Assembly (NCBI RefSeq): GCF_042427615.1
Contig: NZ_JBHMEZ010000001.1
Span: 558,001-622,000 of the forward strand
Reading direction: 5' to 3'
Length of the DNA: 64,000 nt
Source of the DNA: Formosa undariae
GTDB lineage: Bacteria; Bacteroidota; Bacteroidia; Flavobacteriales; Flavobacteriaceae
The position numbers and the translations under genes are program-made. Below the pieces are notes generated by a model. That model searched no databases, was not told the origin of the DNA, and was given only the letters and a program-made list of their open reading frames with translations. Every line of letters starts with the position of its first letter. The stretch's first letter is position 1. Shown piece by piece: positions 37,389 to 46,369 of the stretch.

Positions 37389-37430
37389 AAATCCGTTATT
37401 TAAAAAATTAAATAACGGATTTTATTTTTT
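37389..37430. terminator. Bidirectional terminator, overlapping the GT9 stop codon
   Basis: A perfect 15-bp stem (37389-37403 with 37408-37422) with a 4-base loop, followed by T-rich sequence on the plus strand. It serves the PaaE-like gene. Its right arm contains the stop codon of the convergent GT9 gene (37408-37410). Confidence 0.88.
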
Positions 37431-38427
37431 CTATAATGGTTGCTGGAGCAATTGATCCGGAAGCTTTTTCATATCCTTCAGGAAATTTGTTTCCATAAAT
37501 TGAAGTAGGAATTAAAGGGAATTTAGCTCTATCTGCAATTAATGTATAATCTTCAGGCTGATTGAAAGGTGCAAACCCCGCAAACGGATGAGTTACTCCC
37601 CAAATGGTAATTACCTTTTTACCCAACATGGCCGCCAAATGTCCATTTCCAGAATCCATAGACAACATCACATCTAAATTAGAAATAATATCTAATTCTT
37701 CATTCAAATTTAATTGCCCAGCAAGGTTGATAACATTATTGTATTTGGATTGAAATCCGTTTAAAACGTCGACCTCTTTAGCCCCTCCTCCAAACAAGAA
37801 TACCTTATAATCTTTACACAACGTTTCAATAACAGTTTCCATCTGATTGATCGGATACATTTTACTGTCGTGTGCAGCAAACGGAGCAATACCAATCCAC
37901 TTTGTGGTATGAGCCCCCAGAATGACTTGTAAATTGTCGGTTAAAATCGATGGCTTTGGAAACGTTGGTTTAGATAAGTCTATAGGAAAGCCTAAACCTC
38001 TAAAAACCTCAGCATATCGCTCGATTGTAGTTGGGAGTTGTTTAAAAACATTCCCTTCAATCAATGCCTTTTTTTCACTTCTGCCTTTATCTATTTGAAC
38101 AAAAGGTGTACCGATAAAAAAAGCTTTCAGAATCTTAGAACGCAATACATTATGAATATCTGCCACCGCGTCAATATTCAGTTTCTTGAGTGACTTAGAA
38201 AGCGTATACAATCCAAAAACACCCTTATGATCCTTTTTTAAGTCCGCAGCAAAAATACTTACAGCATCTAAATCTCTAAAAAAAGGTTCGAAGAATGGTC
38301 GTGTTAAAACGGTAACTTTTAAGTTTGGATATTGCGCTGTTAAGGCCCGTAACACGGGTACAGACATAGCAACGTCTCCCATTGCAGAGAGACGTATAAC
38401 TAATATATGTTGTATTTGTTTAGACAC
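37408..38427 (-). CDS. Glycosyltransferase family 9 (heptosyltransferase-like)
   Basis: A 339-residue GT-B enzyme of the ADP-heptose:LPS heptosyltransferase family. Typical parts are ILVIRLSAMGDVAMSVPVLRAL at the N-terminus, and the C-terminal donor-site region MLSMDSGNGHLAAMLGKKVITIWGVTHPFAGFAPF. These enzymes add sugars to the LPS inner core at the cytoplasmic face. The DUF4254 gene lies directly upstream in the same orientation. The true donor sugar is not known from the sequence. Confidence 0.9.
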   Translation of the reverse strand: MSKQIQHILVIRLSAMGDVAMSVPVLRALTAQYPNLKVTVLTRPFFEPFFRDLDAVSIFAADLKKDHKGVFGLYTLSKSLKKLNIDAVADIHNVLRSKILKAFFIGTPFVQIDKGRSEKKALIEGNVFKQLPTTIERYAEVFRGLGFPIDLSKPTFPKPSILTDNLQVILGAHTTKWIGIAPFAAHDSKMYPINQMETVIETLCKDYKVFLFGGGAKEVDVLNGFQSKYNNVINLAGQLNLNEELDIISNLDVMLSMDSGNGHLAAMLGKKVITIWGVTHPFAGFAPFNQPEDYTLIADRAKFPLIPTSIYGNKFPEGYEKASGSIAPATIIEKIKSVI

Positions 38428-38448
38428 AATCTATAAGGAAAAGAATTC

Positions 38449-39060
38449 CTATTTTTGAGAACGCAACACTGGGTTAAGTTCGTCGTCGTTGTACATTTTC
38501 ATTTGCTTATACACTTTCATGTATTTATCACCAGAGGCGATATCATTCAATAACGTATCTATAGCAGTAGATAAATCTACACGTTGTTCTAAAAGAATAT
38601 CTAATTTTGTTTGACATGCTTTTTTATGCGCATCGGAAGCATCTTCTCGCGTAGCTTCTTCATTCATATGATACACTTTCAAAGCTAAGATAGACAATCT
38701 ATCTACTCCCCAAGCAGGACTTTCTGTGTTAATTGTTGCATTTTTCTTTGGCGTAACAGCTTTGTTTTCTTCTAAAAAATAGCTATCAATATACTCCACC
38801 ATATCTGTACGATCTTGGTTAGAAGCATCAATCTTACGTTTCAAAGTTAGAGCGGCTACCGGGTCGATTTGTGGGTCACGAATAATATCTTCGTAATGCC
38901 ACTGCACGGTATCTATCCAACATTTTCTATATAATAAATGCGCCAATAAATCGTCTTCTTTACTGTACGGATTTGAGAAATCCTGATCTACTGTATTTAT
39001 AACGTGATAGGTATTTATTACCTCCTGAAAAATAGTATTTGCCTTAGTTGTAAACATCAT
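38449..39060 (-). CDS. DUF4254 domain protein
   Basis: A 203-residue soluble protein from the ATG pair at 39060/39057 (MMFTTKANTIFQEVINTYHVINTVD); the longer frame from 39120 adds an unlikely basic leader. The mostly helical sequence (LLAHLLYRKCWIDTVQWHYEDIIRDP) matches DUF4254, which in Bacteroidota commonly neighbours LPS core glycosyltransferases. A -7-like TAGGTTTG (plus 39076-39083, minus strand) lies just upstream. Its neighbour and likely operon partner is the GT9 gene. Biochemical role unknown. Confidence 0.83.
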   Translation of the reverse strand: MMFTTKANTIFQEVINTYHVINTVDQDFSNPYSKEDDLLAHLLYRKCWIDTVQWHYEDIIRDPQIDPVAALTLKRKIDASNQDRTDMVEYIDSYFLEENKAVTPKKNATINTESPAWGVDRLSILALKVYHMNEEATREDASDAHKKACQTKLDILLEQRVDLSTAIDTLLNDIASGDKYMKVYKQMKMYNDDELNPVLRSQK

Positions 39061-39214
39061 TTTTATTTTAAAGTACAAACCTACATATTTTTTAGTTAAA
39101 CACATTGATTTCATATACAATGTAGGTTCACGTTTCCCTAAAATTTAAATAGCCATTACAAACGTAAATATACCTCTAATTAATTAACTTTACCAGACAC
39201 CATAAAACAGAAGC

Positions 39215-39874
39215 ATGCTAATTCACAATTTATCTACAGAAAACACAATTTTAAATGTATTTATGTCAGAATTAAGGGATAAAACCATTCAAACCGACAA
39301 TATGCGTTTTAGACGAAATATTGAACGTATTGGTGAAATTCTAGCATACGAATTAAGTAAATCCCTTCATTATAACTCTAAATCTGTTGAGACACCGTTA
39401 GATACTGCTGAAGTTGATTTGCCTGAAAATGACATTGTAATCTGTTCTATTTTACGTGCAGGAATTCCACTGCATAATGGCTTATTAAATTATTTTGACA
39501 GTGCTGAAAACGCATTTATTTCAGCCTACAGACAACATAAATCATCTCCCGAAAGTTTTGAAATTGTTGTTGAATATTTAGCTTGTCCATCGTTAGAAAA
39601 CAAAACCTTAATTCTTGCAGATCCTATGCTTGCCACGGGTCAATCTATGGTTGCGACTTTTGAAGCTTTAAAGCCTTTTGGAACACCAAAAGAAATTCAT
39701 TTAGTTAGTGTAATTGGAGCGCAACAGGGTGTAGATTATATTGAAAATCATTTTAATACAGACGCACATTTATGGATAGCCACTATAGACGAGAGCCTGA
39801 ATGATAAAGGTTATATTGTTCCTGGACTTGGAGATGCTGGCGATTTATGTTTTGGAGAAAAACTACAACATTAA
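39215..39874 (+). CDS. upp: Uracil phosphoribosyltransferase
   Basis: A 219-residue enzyme that converts uracil and PRPP to UMP in pyrimidine salvage. The family marks are RRNIERIGEILAYELSK, CSILRAGIPLHNGLLN, the PRPP loop LILADPMLATGQSM and the C-terminal uracil-binding YIVPGLGDAGDLCFG. Length is normal. The last 12 bases overlap the 3' end of the convergent DUF6427 gene. A variant -7 box (TAACTTTA at 39185-39192) precedes it. Confidence 0.95.
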   Translation: MLIHNLSTENTILNVFMSELRDKTIQTDNMRFRRNIERIGEILAYELSKSLHYNSKSVETPLDTAEVDLPENDIVICSILRAGIPLHNGLLNYFDSAENAFISAYRQHKSSPESFEIVVEYLACPSLENKTLILADPMLATGQSMVATFEALKPFGTPKEIHLVSVIGAQQGVDYIENHFNTDAHLWIATIDESLNDKGYIVPGLGDAGDLCFGEKLQH

Positions 39875-40786
39875 TAAGCCAAATGGCACAAAAATTAAGA
39901 GCCCAAGAAAGACCTCTTTAAACCATTTGTCTTGAATTGTTTCTATATAATTGGTAATTATTATCGCTAAAGGTGCGAATAAAAATAAGAACTCGCCACC
40001 TTCCTTTTTAGGAGATAGAATCATGATTCCAAATGCAATTAAAGCCGCGACTAGTACAACCTTATACGCTGACTTAAAGTTTTTCTGTTTAGATTTTATC
40101 GTTTTAATATAAAAAACCGAAGACCAAATCCCTAAAGAAATTAACAAAGTCACCCCAATTACATATTGCAGGGTATTATACGTTTCAAACTCAAAACTTA
40201 CTTCTGGTAAAATATTTAAGGCCGAAAAAAAGTCGTCGTACACAATTATCGAATAAGACATTCCTAAAACGAAAACGGCCACAACGCCAACAATAGGAAT
40301 CATCCATTCTTTTAAATTAGAATTTGAGTGAAAAAATAATGCGAAATAAATAAGTAGAATAAATAAAATTGACCAAAAATAAAACAAGGCTGCAATAGCA
40401 ATCCAAAATGCAGCATCGAACAATTTCTTTTTCACATTAAGCTGTGATCGTAAACTTAAAATTCTTCGGAGCGATAACAGTATAAAAAAGTTTGCAAACA
40501 CTATATTATTATTCAACATAGTTTGCGGCAAAGCCATTAAGAATAAAGCATATAGCAAAATCTCATAACTACTTTTCTGTGTCAATTTGTTTTTACTAAC
40601 CAAAAAATCGAGTACTAAAATAGAAGAGAAACTGGCACAAAAAACGAAGAAATTCTCGGCATAATGATCCAATAAATTCGACGACAGAGCATACTTGGTA
40701 TGAGCTATAAAAAACGTAACTATAGTCATTGTGAAAACGACTAAAAAGTTTATTGGTTTAGATTTACTAAAAATACTTGTAATCAT
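39863..40786 (-). CDS. Polytopic membrane protein (DUF6427-like)
   Basis: A 307-residue protein with about eight or nine hydrophobic helices and little else. I recognise the N-terminus (MITSIFSKSKPINFLVVFTMTIVTFF) as a flavobacterial family of unknown function, probably DUF6427, usually found between upp and purD as here. Its 3' end overlaps the convergent upp gene by 12 bases. A role in wall or lipid biology is possible, but nothing in the sequence shows it. Confidence 0.78.
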   Translation of the reverse strand: MITSIFSKSKPINFLVVFTMTIVTFFIAHTKYALSSNLLDHYAENFFVFCASFSSILVLDFLVSKNKLTQKSSYEILLYALFLMALPQTMLNNNIVFANFFILLSLRRILSLRSQLNVKKKLFDAAFWIAIAALFYFWSILFILLIYFALFFHSNSNLKEWMIPIVGVVAVFVLGMSYSIIVYDDFFSALNILPEVSFEFETYNTLQYVIGVTLLISLGIWSSVFYIKTIKSKQKNFKSAYKVVLVAALIAFGIMILSPKKEGGEFLFLFAPLAIIITNYIETIQDKWFKEVFLGLLIFVPFGLLML

Positions 40787-40806
40787 TAACTCTTTTTGTA
40801 TTTTTG
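40776..40806 (+). promoter_or_regulatory. Consensus Bacteroidota promoter for the small membrane gene
   Basis: CTTG at 40776-40779, an exact 19-base spacer and TATTTTTG at 40799-40806; the ATG follows at 40827. The -33 box lies inside the start region of the divergent DUF6427 gene. Confidence 0.7.
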
Positions 40807-40826
40807 TTTGGTAAATATACTACACT

Positions 40827-41054
40827 ATGAAAGATTTTTTTTACGCAATACAAGACCTATTTGTAAATGTATTGTTCGCACCTCTAGACGCTTTAGCGGA
40901 TTTAGAGCTTGAAAATTGGTTTTTAGCCAATGCATTCTCATGGATTTTTATATTAATCGGTATGGGATTTTTTGTGTATTGGATGCTTCAATTAAAAAGT
41001 TTTAACGACAATAACGAAGAAGATAAAAGTATTTCTTCGCACTCTTTTCTATAA
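40827..41054 (+). CDS. Small membrane protein (DUF6341-like)
   Basis: A 75-residue protein with an amphipathic N-terminus (KDFFYAIQDLFVNVLFAPLDALADLELENW), one strong membrane helix (AFSWIFILIGMGFFVYWMLQL, about 39-59) and an acidic/serine tail. It resembles a short flavobacterial family (probably DUF6341) that is often mislabelled uracil phosphoribosyltransferase because it sits near upp. It has its own consensus promoter and ends directly before a hairpin. Function unknown. Confidence 0.8.
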   Translation: MKDFFYAIQDLFVNVLFAPLDALADLELENWFLANAFSWIFILIGMGFFVYWMLQLKSFNDNNEEDKSISSHSFL

Positions 41055-41076
41055 GTTCGATTTTTATAAATCGAAC
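41055..41076. terminator. Hairpin between convergent DUF6341-like and purD genes
   Basis: Arms GTTCGATTT (41055-41063) and AAATCGAAC (41068-41076) close a TTAT loop that includes the purD stop codon. The U-tract is poor on both strands, so termination strength is uncertain. Confidence 0.5.
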
Positions 41077-42335
41077 CCTATATCTTTACGGTAATACATC
41101 TTATCGAAATGTAGTTTTTCTATGTTTTGATAAGATTTTTTTATGGCTTCTTGGTACGTATTCCCGTAAGATGTCATCGCTAAAACGCGTCCTCCTGTAG
41201 TTAACACTTTACCATCTTTTAAATCTGCTCCTGCGTGAAACGCGATAGAACCTTCAATAGTGTCTAACCCCGTAATCTCTTTACCTTTTTCGTAAGCTTC
41301 AGGATAGCCACCAGAAACAGTCATTACTGTAGTCGCTGCACGTTCGTCTATTTCTAAATCAATTTCATTTAAGGTCCCATTTGCAACAGCCTGTAGCAAC
41401 TCTACAAAATCGTTTTTAAGTCTAGGTAACACCACTTCCGTTTCAGGGTCTCCCATTCGTACATTATATTCGATAACCATAGGATCGTCTCCTACTTTTA
41501 TTAATCCGATAAACACAAAACCTTTGTAAGGTAGATTATCTTTTATTAAACCTTCGATTGTTGGTTTTACAATACGTGTTTCTATTTTTTCTAAAAATTC
41601 ATCGGTAGCGAATGGCACTGGAGAAACAGCTCCCATTCCACCTGTATTTAATCCGGTATCACCTTCTCCAATACGTTTGTAATCTTTCGCCGTAGGTAAC
41701 ACTTTATAATTCTTTCCGTCGGTTAACACGAAACAGCTTAATTCAATGCCATCTAAAAATTCTTCAATCACGACTTTAGTACTTGCTGCACCAAATTTAG
41801 CATCGACTAACATTGCTCTAAGTTCTGCTTTCGCTTCGTCTAAATCGTTTAAAATTAACACACCTTTTCCAGCTGCTAAACCATCTGCTTTTAAAACATA
41901 AGGAGCTGTCAATGTTTCAAGAAAGGCATACCCCTCTTCAACATTAGATTTATTAAAACTTTGGTATGCCGCTGTTGGAATATTATGTCTGAATAAAAAC
42001 TCTTTAGCAAACTCTTTACTACCTTCTAATTCTGCTGCTGCTTTTTCTGGACCGATAACAGCTACATGTTTTAATTTTTCATCATTTAGGAAAAAATCAT
42101 GCACTCCTTGCACTAAAGGATCTTCAGGACCAACAACCACCATATCGATGTTGTTTTCTAAAACTAGCGTTTTAATAGCCTCAAAATCGGTTACTCCAAT
42201 TGCAACATTCTCTGCTATAGTAGCTGTTCCGGAGTTACCTGGTGCTACAAAAAGTTTATTACATAATGGACTTTGAGAAATTTTCCAAGCAAAAGTATGT
42301 TCTCTTCCGCCTGAACCTAGAATTAAAATTGTCAT
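41064..42335 (-). CDS. purD: Phosphoribosylamine-glycine ligase
   Basis: A 423-residue ATP-grasp enzyme for the second step of purine synthesis: phosphoribosylamine + glycine + ATP to GAR. Visible motifs are ILGSGGREHTFAWKI and VAPGNSGTA at the N-terminus, YVLKADGLAAGKGVLI in the ATP-grasp fold and VIEYNVRMGDPETEVVLPRL. I use the ATG at 42335, giving the standard MTILILGSGGREH start; the frame also opens seven codons earlier. A -7 box TATTTTTG lies 19 bases upstream on the minus strand (plus 42354-42361) with no clear -33 element. Confidence 0.96.
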   Translation of the reverse strand: MTILILGSGGREHTFAWKISQSPLCNKLFVAPGNSGTATIAENVAIGVTDFEAIKTLVLENNIDMVVVGPEDPLVQGVHDFFLNDEKLKHVAVIGPEKAAAELEGSKEFAKEFLFRHNIPTAAYQSFNKSNVEEGYAFLETLTAPYVLKADGLAAGKGVLILNDLDEAKAELRAMLVDAKFGAASTKVVIEEFLDGIELSCFVLTDGKNYKVLPTAKDYKRIGEGDTGLNTGGMGAVSPVPFATDEFLEKIETRIVKPTIEGLIKDNLPYKGFVFIGLIKVGDDPMVIEYNVRMGDPETEVVLPRLKNDFVELLQAVANGTLNEIDLEIDERAATTVMTVSGGYPEAYEKGKEITGLDTIEGSIAFHAGADLKDGKVLTTGGRVLAMTSYGNTYQEAIKKSYQNIEKLHFDKMYYRKDIGFDL

Positions 42336-42417
42336 ATTGAGTATAGTTTGAAGCAAAAATAATTGCTTTTAAGCTTAAAAAATAATTATTTTACAAAAAC
42401 ATATACCTCATTCTCTT

Positions 42418-43731
42418 TTGAAGCTATTCGATCTTACGTTACAATTAAATGGTTTCCCTTTAAAGGAGGCAAAAAATACACTTTCTAATATTCAAAAATT
42501 AGATGAAACTGAATACGAAAACTATTTAAATTCCAAAAAACAAGATATTCTTGAATATCACTTAAAGTATAACTCATTTTATAAACATTTAGGAACAAAC
42601 ATTAATCCATCGGACTGGAATTCGGTTCCAGTTATGACGAAAAGCGATTTACAGCAACCTTTACAGGATCGTTTATCTGAAGGATTTACCACTAAAAATG
42701 TTTACATAAATAAAACGTCTGGATCTTCAGGGAATCCGTTTATTTTTGCCAAAGATAAAATGTGTCATGCCTTAACTTGGGCTGAGATACAAAACCGATT
42801 TGGATGGTATGGTATCGATTTTAATAGTTCGCTACAGGCACGCTTTTATGGCATTCCGTTAGATAAAATAGGATATTACAAAGAGCGCTTTAAAGACAAG
42901 TTGAGTAATCGTTATCGTTTTTCTATTTTTGATTTAAGTGATGATGCGTTTCAAAACTATCTAACCGTTTTTAAAACAAAACCCTTCGATTATATAAACG
43001 GCTACACAAGCGCTATTGTACAATTTGCCAAGTTTTTAAATAGTAAAAACCTGAAGTTAAAACATATTTGTCCGACCCTAAAGTGTTGTGTGGTGACTTC
43101 GGAAATGCTTTTTCCCGATGACAAATTACTTTTAGAACACCAATTCGAAGTCCCCGTAATTAACGAATATGGTGCCTCTGAACTAGATTTAATTGCATTT
43201 CAAAACCCTAATAACATTTGGCAAATAAATAGTGACACTCTTTTCGTTGAAGTTTTAGATGAAAAAAATCAAGTTGTGCCAAATGGCGAAGAAGGTAAAA
43301 TTGTGATTACGTCTCTTTATAACAAGGCACACCCTTTTATTCGCTACGATTTAGGAGATATAGGTATACTTTCTAAATCGGGTACACTACAAAAACCTGT
43401 TTTAGAAAAATTGATAGGAAGAACAAGCGACATGGCTATCTTGCCAAGTGGAAAACGAACTGCAGGATTAACCTTTTACTATATAACTAAAGCAATTATT
43501 GAAGACGATGGTCTCGTAAAAGAATTTATTATTACCCAAGAAGATAAATCTACATTTAAAATAGACTATACAGGAGCATTAGAAATTCATGAAACAAAAA
43601 AACACGATATAATTACCGAAATGAAGCGTTATCTTGAAGACGGACTAACTATTCGTTTTGAAAAGCACGAGGCCTTAAAACGCTCTAAAAGCGGCAAACT
43701 GAAGCAATTTAAGTCTTTGGTAGAACAATAG
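42418..43731 (+). CDS. Phenylacetate-CoA ligase-like adenylate-forming enzyme (CapK family)
   Basis: A 437-residue protein of the PaaK/CapK family. The ATP loop is TSGSSGNPFIFAK, the middle motif is VINEYGASELDLIAFQ, and the C-terminal region RYDLGDIGIL..LEKLIGRTSDMAIL is typical. Members activate a carboxylate as an acyl-adenylate. CapK-type members occur in capsule clusters and may provide acyl groups. It starts with TTG at 42418. It is the only plus-strand gene of the polysaccharide region, and its 3' end overlaps the convergent GT2 gene by 23 bases. Substrate unknown. Confidence 0.82.
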   Translation: MKLFDLTLQLNGFPLKEAKNTLSNIQKLDETEYENYLNSKKQDILEYHLKYNSFYKHLGTNINPSDWNSVPVMTKSDLQQPLQDRLSEGFTTKNVYINKTSGSSGNPFIFAKDKMCHALTWAEIQNRFGWYGIDFNSSLQARFYGIPLDKIGYYKERFKDKLSNRYRFSIFDLSDDAFQNYLTVFKTKPFDYINGYTSAIVQFAKFLNSKNLKLKHICPTLKCCVVTSEMLFPDDKLLLEHQFEVPVINEYGASELDLIAFQNPNNIWQINSDTLFVEVLDEKNQVVPNGEEGKIVITSLYNKAHPFIRYDLGDIGILSKSGTLQKPVLEKLIGRTSDMAILPSGKRTAGLTFYYITKAIIEDDGLVKEFIITQEDKSTFKIDYTGALEIHETKKHDIITEMKRYLEDGLTIRFEKHEALKRSKSGKLKQFKSLVEQ

Positions 43732-44488
43732 TGTTCTTAGACTTTACAAAAACATACTCGTAAAGAAAAAGAACCATGTAAAACAAGGACTTTACCATAG
43801 AAAACTGAAGACCTGTTCTATACACGGCATAGTTATATTTAATCAGTCCGAATTTATTTGCCGACATAGAATCTGCTTGTAATCTATAATTAGCCAAAGG
43901 CTCTTGTATACCTAAAGCCGAAGTTCCAGACCTATTTATGGCCTCTAACCATAATAACCAATCCTGTCGTTTCCTAAGGTTTTTAGTGTAAATTTTCCCC
44001 AGAGATCTCACATGATACATACCTGTTAGATTCCCAATATAATTACATTTAAGAAGTTTTTTATAGGACAGTTTTTCTAGAGCTTGAATTCTTTTGTTTA
44101 GTAAATTCCCGCTTTCATCGATTAAATTGTAGCTTGAAAACGAAACATCTAGTTGTTGATCTTTCATAAACTGAACTTGATTTTCAAGTTTTGTCGGCAA
44201 CCACAAATCATCTGCATCTAAAAACGCAATATAATCCCCTTTGGCTTCTTCCGTCCCTTTATTTCTAGTTATCGCAGCTCCAGAATTTTGAGCATTTTGA
44301 AAAAGAAAAATATTTTTATGCACTTTTGTAAAGGTGGCAATAATATCAAGCGAATGGTCTGTAGAACCATCATCTACAAGAATAAGTTCCCAATTTGAAT
44401 ACGTTTGATGTAATACACTTTGAATAGTATCTGAAATAAATGTTTCAGCATTATATACAGGCGTAATAATAGACACTAATGGTTTCAT
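43709..44488 (-). CDS. Glycosyltransferase family 2
   Basis: A 259-residue GT-A enzyme. It starts with the GT2 signature VSIITPVYNAETFISDTIQSVLHQTY, followed by LILVDDGSTDHS and the metal-binding acidic motif FLDADDLW. A C-terminal hydrophobic segment (LQFSMVKSLFYMVLFLYEYVF) may hold it at the membrane. It probably adds a sugar to the polysaccharide repeat unit or core. It lies 11 bases downstream of the priming transferase gene and is likely in the same operon. Confidence 0.9.
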   Translation of the reverse strand: MKPLVSIITPVYNAETFISDTIQSVLHQTYSNWELILVDDGSTDHSLDIIATFTKVHKNIFLFQNAQNSGAAITRNKGTEEAKGDYIAFLDADDLWLPTKLENQVQFMKDQQLDVSFSSYNLIDESGNLLNKRIQALEKLSYKKLLKCNYIGNLTGMYHVRSLGKIYTKNLRKRQDWLLWLEAINRSGTSALGIQEPLANYRLQADSMSANKFGLIKYNYAVYRTGLQFSMVKSLFYMVLFLYEYVFVKSKNTIVLPKT

Positions 44489-44499
44489 TTACAATCTAA

Positions 44500-45858
44500 T
44501 TAATACGCTTTATCTTCACCTTTTACGGCATTTAATAAGGTCTGAAAAACAATTTTAAGATCAAGAAGTGTAGACCAGTTTTCAATGTAAAAAATATCGA
44601 ATTTTACGCGATTTATAATATCCTTATCTGTTTCAACCTCTCCTCTAAATCCGCTTACTTGTGCCAAACCTGTAATTCCTGGTTTTACGAAGTGACGCAC
44701 CATAAACTTATCGATTCGCTTGGCATACATATGCGTATGGCTTACCATATGTGGTCTTGGTCCAACCACCGACATATCTCCAAATAGTACATTATAAAAC
44801 TGAGGTAACTCGTCGATACTTGTCTTTCTTATAAACTTACCAACTTTGGTTATACGCTGGTCTCCTTTTGTTGCCTGATATAAATTTGCATCTGTATTTG
44901 GCATCATGGAGCGGAATTTCAAACATTGAAATTCCTTATAATTAAATCCGTTTCTAGATTGTTTAAAAAACACAGGGCCTTTAGATTCTAATTTAATAAT
45001 AATTGCTAAAATGGGAGTTAACCAAGAGAGTATAGAAACGATTATAAATATGGAAAACACGATATCGAATAGTCTTTTAAAGAACTGATTAACACTTTCT
45101 TCTAGAGGAATGTCACGAAGGGATAGAATAGGGATAAAATCGTAATATTCGTATTTCAGTTTTTTAGAATATATTTCTTTATTGTCCGGTAAAAATTTTA
45201 AAATTTTCAGGTTATTATCTGCAAAATTAACGACTTGTAGAATTTGGGTATTAGACAACTCTGTAATAGAACAATAAATTTCGTCGATTGTATTCTCTTT
45301 TATATAAAGCAAACAATCGTCTAAAGAGCCTTGAGATTTATCCTTTAAATTAAAAATGCGCTTTAATGAATATCCGTATTCTGGATTATGCTTAAAAAAA
45401 GTTTCTAAGGCATTGGTCTGTCTGTTTTTACCAATAATGACAGTCTTTCTTAAGTTACCTCCGAATGAAGATCGATATTTTTGGAGTAAATAGTATATCG
45501 CAAATTTTGCAATGGTTATAAGCAGAAATACAAGTCCAATATACATTAAAATTAGATCTGTATTTATATTTAAGTTATGTCTAAACCCAAAATAAGCAAA
45601 TACGATTAATGTAAATAATAAGGTTTGTTTAAACAACATGGCCATTATAGTCACTTCCCTAGTAAAACGATAAACGTCGTAAAATTTAGAATATAATGAG
45701 AGGATAATCCATGTGAGGGATACTAAAGAAACAAATAAAAAAGAGTTCACATTTTCGAAGAAAAGCAGCAAAGCTAATCCATTTATTATCCCCAAATCTA
45801 TGGCATAGGAAATGGGCCTTAAGTACTTGGAATATCTACCTTGTCTGTATGTCTTCAC
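44500..45858 (-). CDS. Polyprenyl-phosphate sugar-1-phosphate transferase (WcaJ/WbaP-like priming enzyme)
   Basis: A 452-residue membrane protein. Four or five N-terminal helices (about 15-125) and a CoA-binding-like middle domain (about 140-245) lead to the C-terminal bacterial sugar transferase domain (about 262-450). It contains KRLFDIVFSIFIIV, GPVFFKQSRNGFN, LKFRSMMPNT, TSIDELPQFYNVLFGDMSVVGPRPH and KPGITGLAQVSG. It transfers a sugar-1-phosphate onto undecaprenyl phosphate, starting the repeat unit. A -7-like TATTTTTG (plus 45917-45924, minus strand) precedes it. Confidence 0.92.
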   Translation of the reverse strand: MKTYRQGRYSKYLRPISYAIDLGIINGLALLLFFENVNSFLFVSLVSLTWIILSLYSKFYDVYRFTREVTIMAMLFKQTLLFTLIVFAYFGFRHNLNINTDLILMYIGLVFLLITIAKFAIYYLLQKYRSSFGGNLRKTVIIGKNRQTNALETFFKHNPEYGYSLKRIFNLKDKSQGSLDDCLLYIKENTIDEIYCSITELSNTQILQVVNFADNNLKILKFLPDNKEIYSKKLKYEYYDFIPILSLRDIPLEESVNQFFKRLFDIVFSIFIIVSILSWLTPILAIIIKLESKGPVFFKQSRNGFNYKEFQCLKFRSMMPNTDANLYQATKGDQRITKVGKFIRKTSIDELPQFYNVLFGDMSVVGPRPHMVSHTHMYAKRIDKFMVRHFVKPGITGLAQVSGFRGEVETDKDIINRVKFDIFYIENWSTLLDLKIVFQTLLNAVKGEDKAY

Positions 45859-46008
45859 TTGAATTTATAGGTATATAAAAAACATCTTTTTTGATGCTTG
45901 ATAAATTTAGGGAACACAAAAATAAGAAAGTAAGTTCGTTAAATAGCAGTTACTATTATATTAAATATTCTTTTTTTAATGTTTTCTGAAACATCTTCAT
46001 ATACAAAC

Positions 46009-46369
46009 TTAATTCAAATTTAAATTAGTAACATAAACTATAAAATATAAGGCTATAAAGTATGGTATAACAGGTGAATTAGTAAAGAAACTTCCGGATA
46101 GAATAACACAGATTAGAAAAAATAACGTTGGAATTTTTAAATCATTGTCCTTAATAAAAATTGAGTATAGAACACTTCAAAATGCCTCAAAAAACCAAAA
46201 CAATCTATTTTATAATATCAAAAATTCTAGTAAAACTAAAATAGTTATATTTTAATATTTCACTTAAAAACTCTGTAAAGTAAAAAAGCAATAATAGAAT
46301 TGAAGGAAGTATAAATACTAAATTACTTACCCTTTGACTTTGATTATAATTTTTTAAAATATTGAACAT
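46009..46369 (-). pseudogene. Internally deleted O-antigen/polysaccharide polymerase remnant (Wzy-like)
   Basis: Two linked open frames survive. The first runs from an ATG at 46369 to a TAG at 46205-46207: 54 residues, MFNILKNY..., with a hydrophobic helix LVFILPSILLLLFYF. The second, in another frame, ends at 46009-46011: 55 residues after an in-frame TGA at 46177-46179, with LFFLICVILSGSFF and VIPYFIALYFIVYV, like the last helices of Wzy proteins. Together they give an N-terminus and a C-terminus with roughly 300 central residues missing. The ATG overlaps the glycosyltransferase gene by 26 bases, as intact genes of this operon do. The 150 bases from 45859 to 46008 show no coding frame. Confidence 0.6.

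Noticed and set aside
40827..41054. Uracil phosphoribosyltransferase label for the 75-residue protein
   Set aside because: It has no PRPP-binding motif and is mainly one membrane helix; the real upp is at 39215-39874.
45859..46343. Insertion sequence or transposase remnant in the 485-base gap
   Set aside because: No transposase-like frame or terminal inverted repeats were seen; the readable frames are hydrophobic and Wzy-like.
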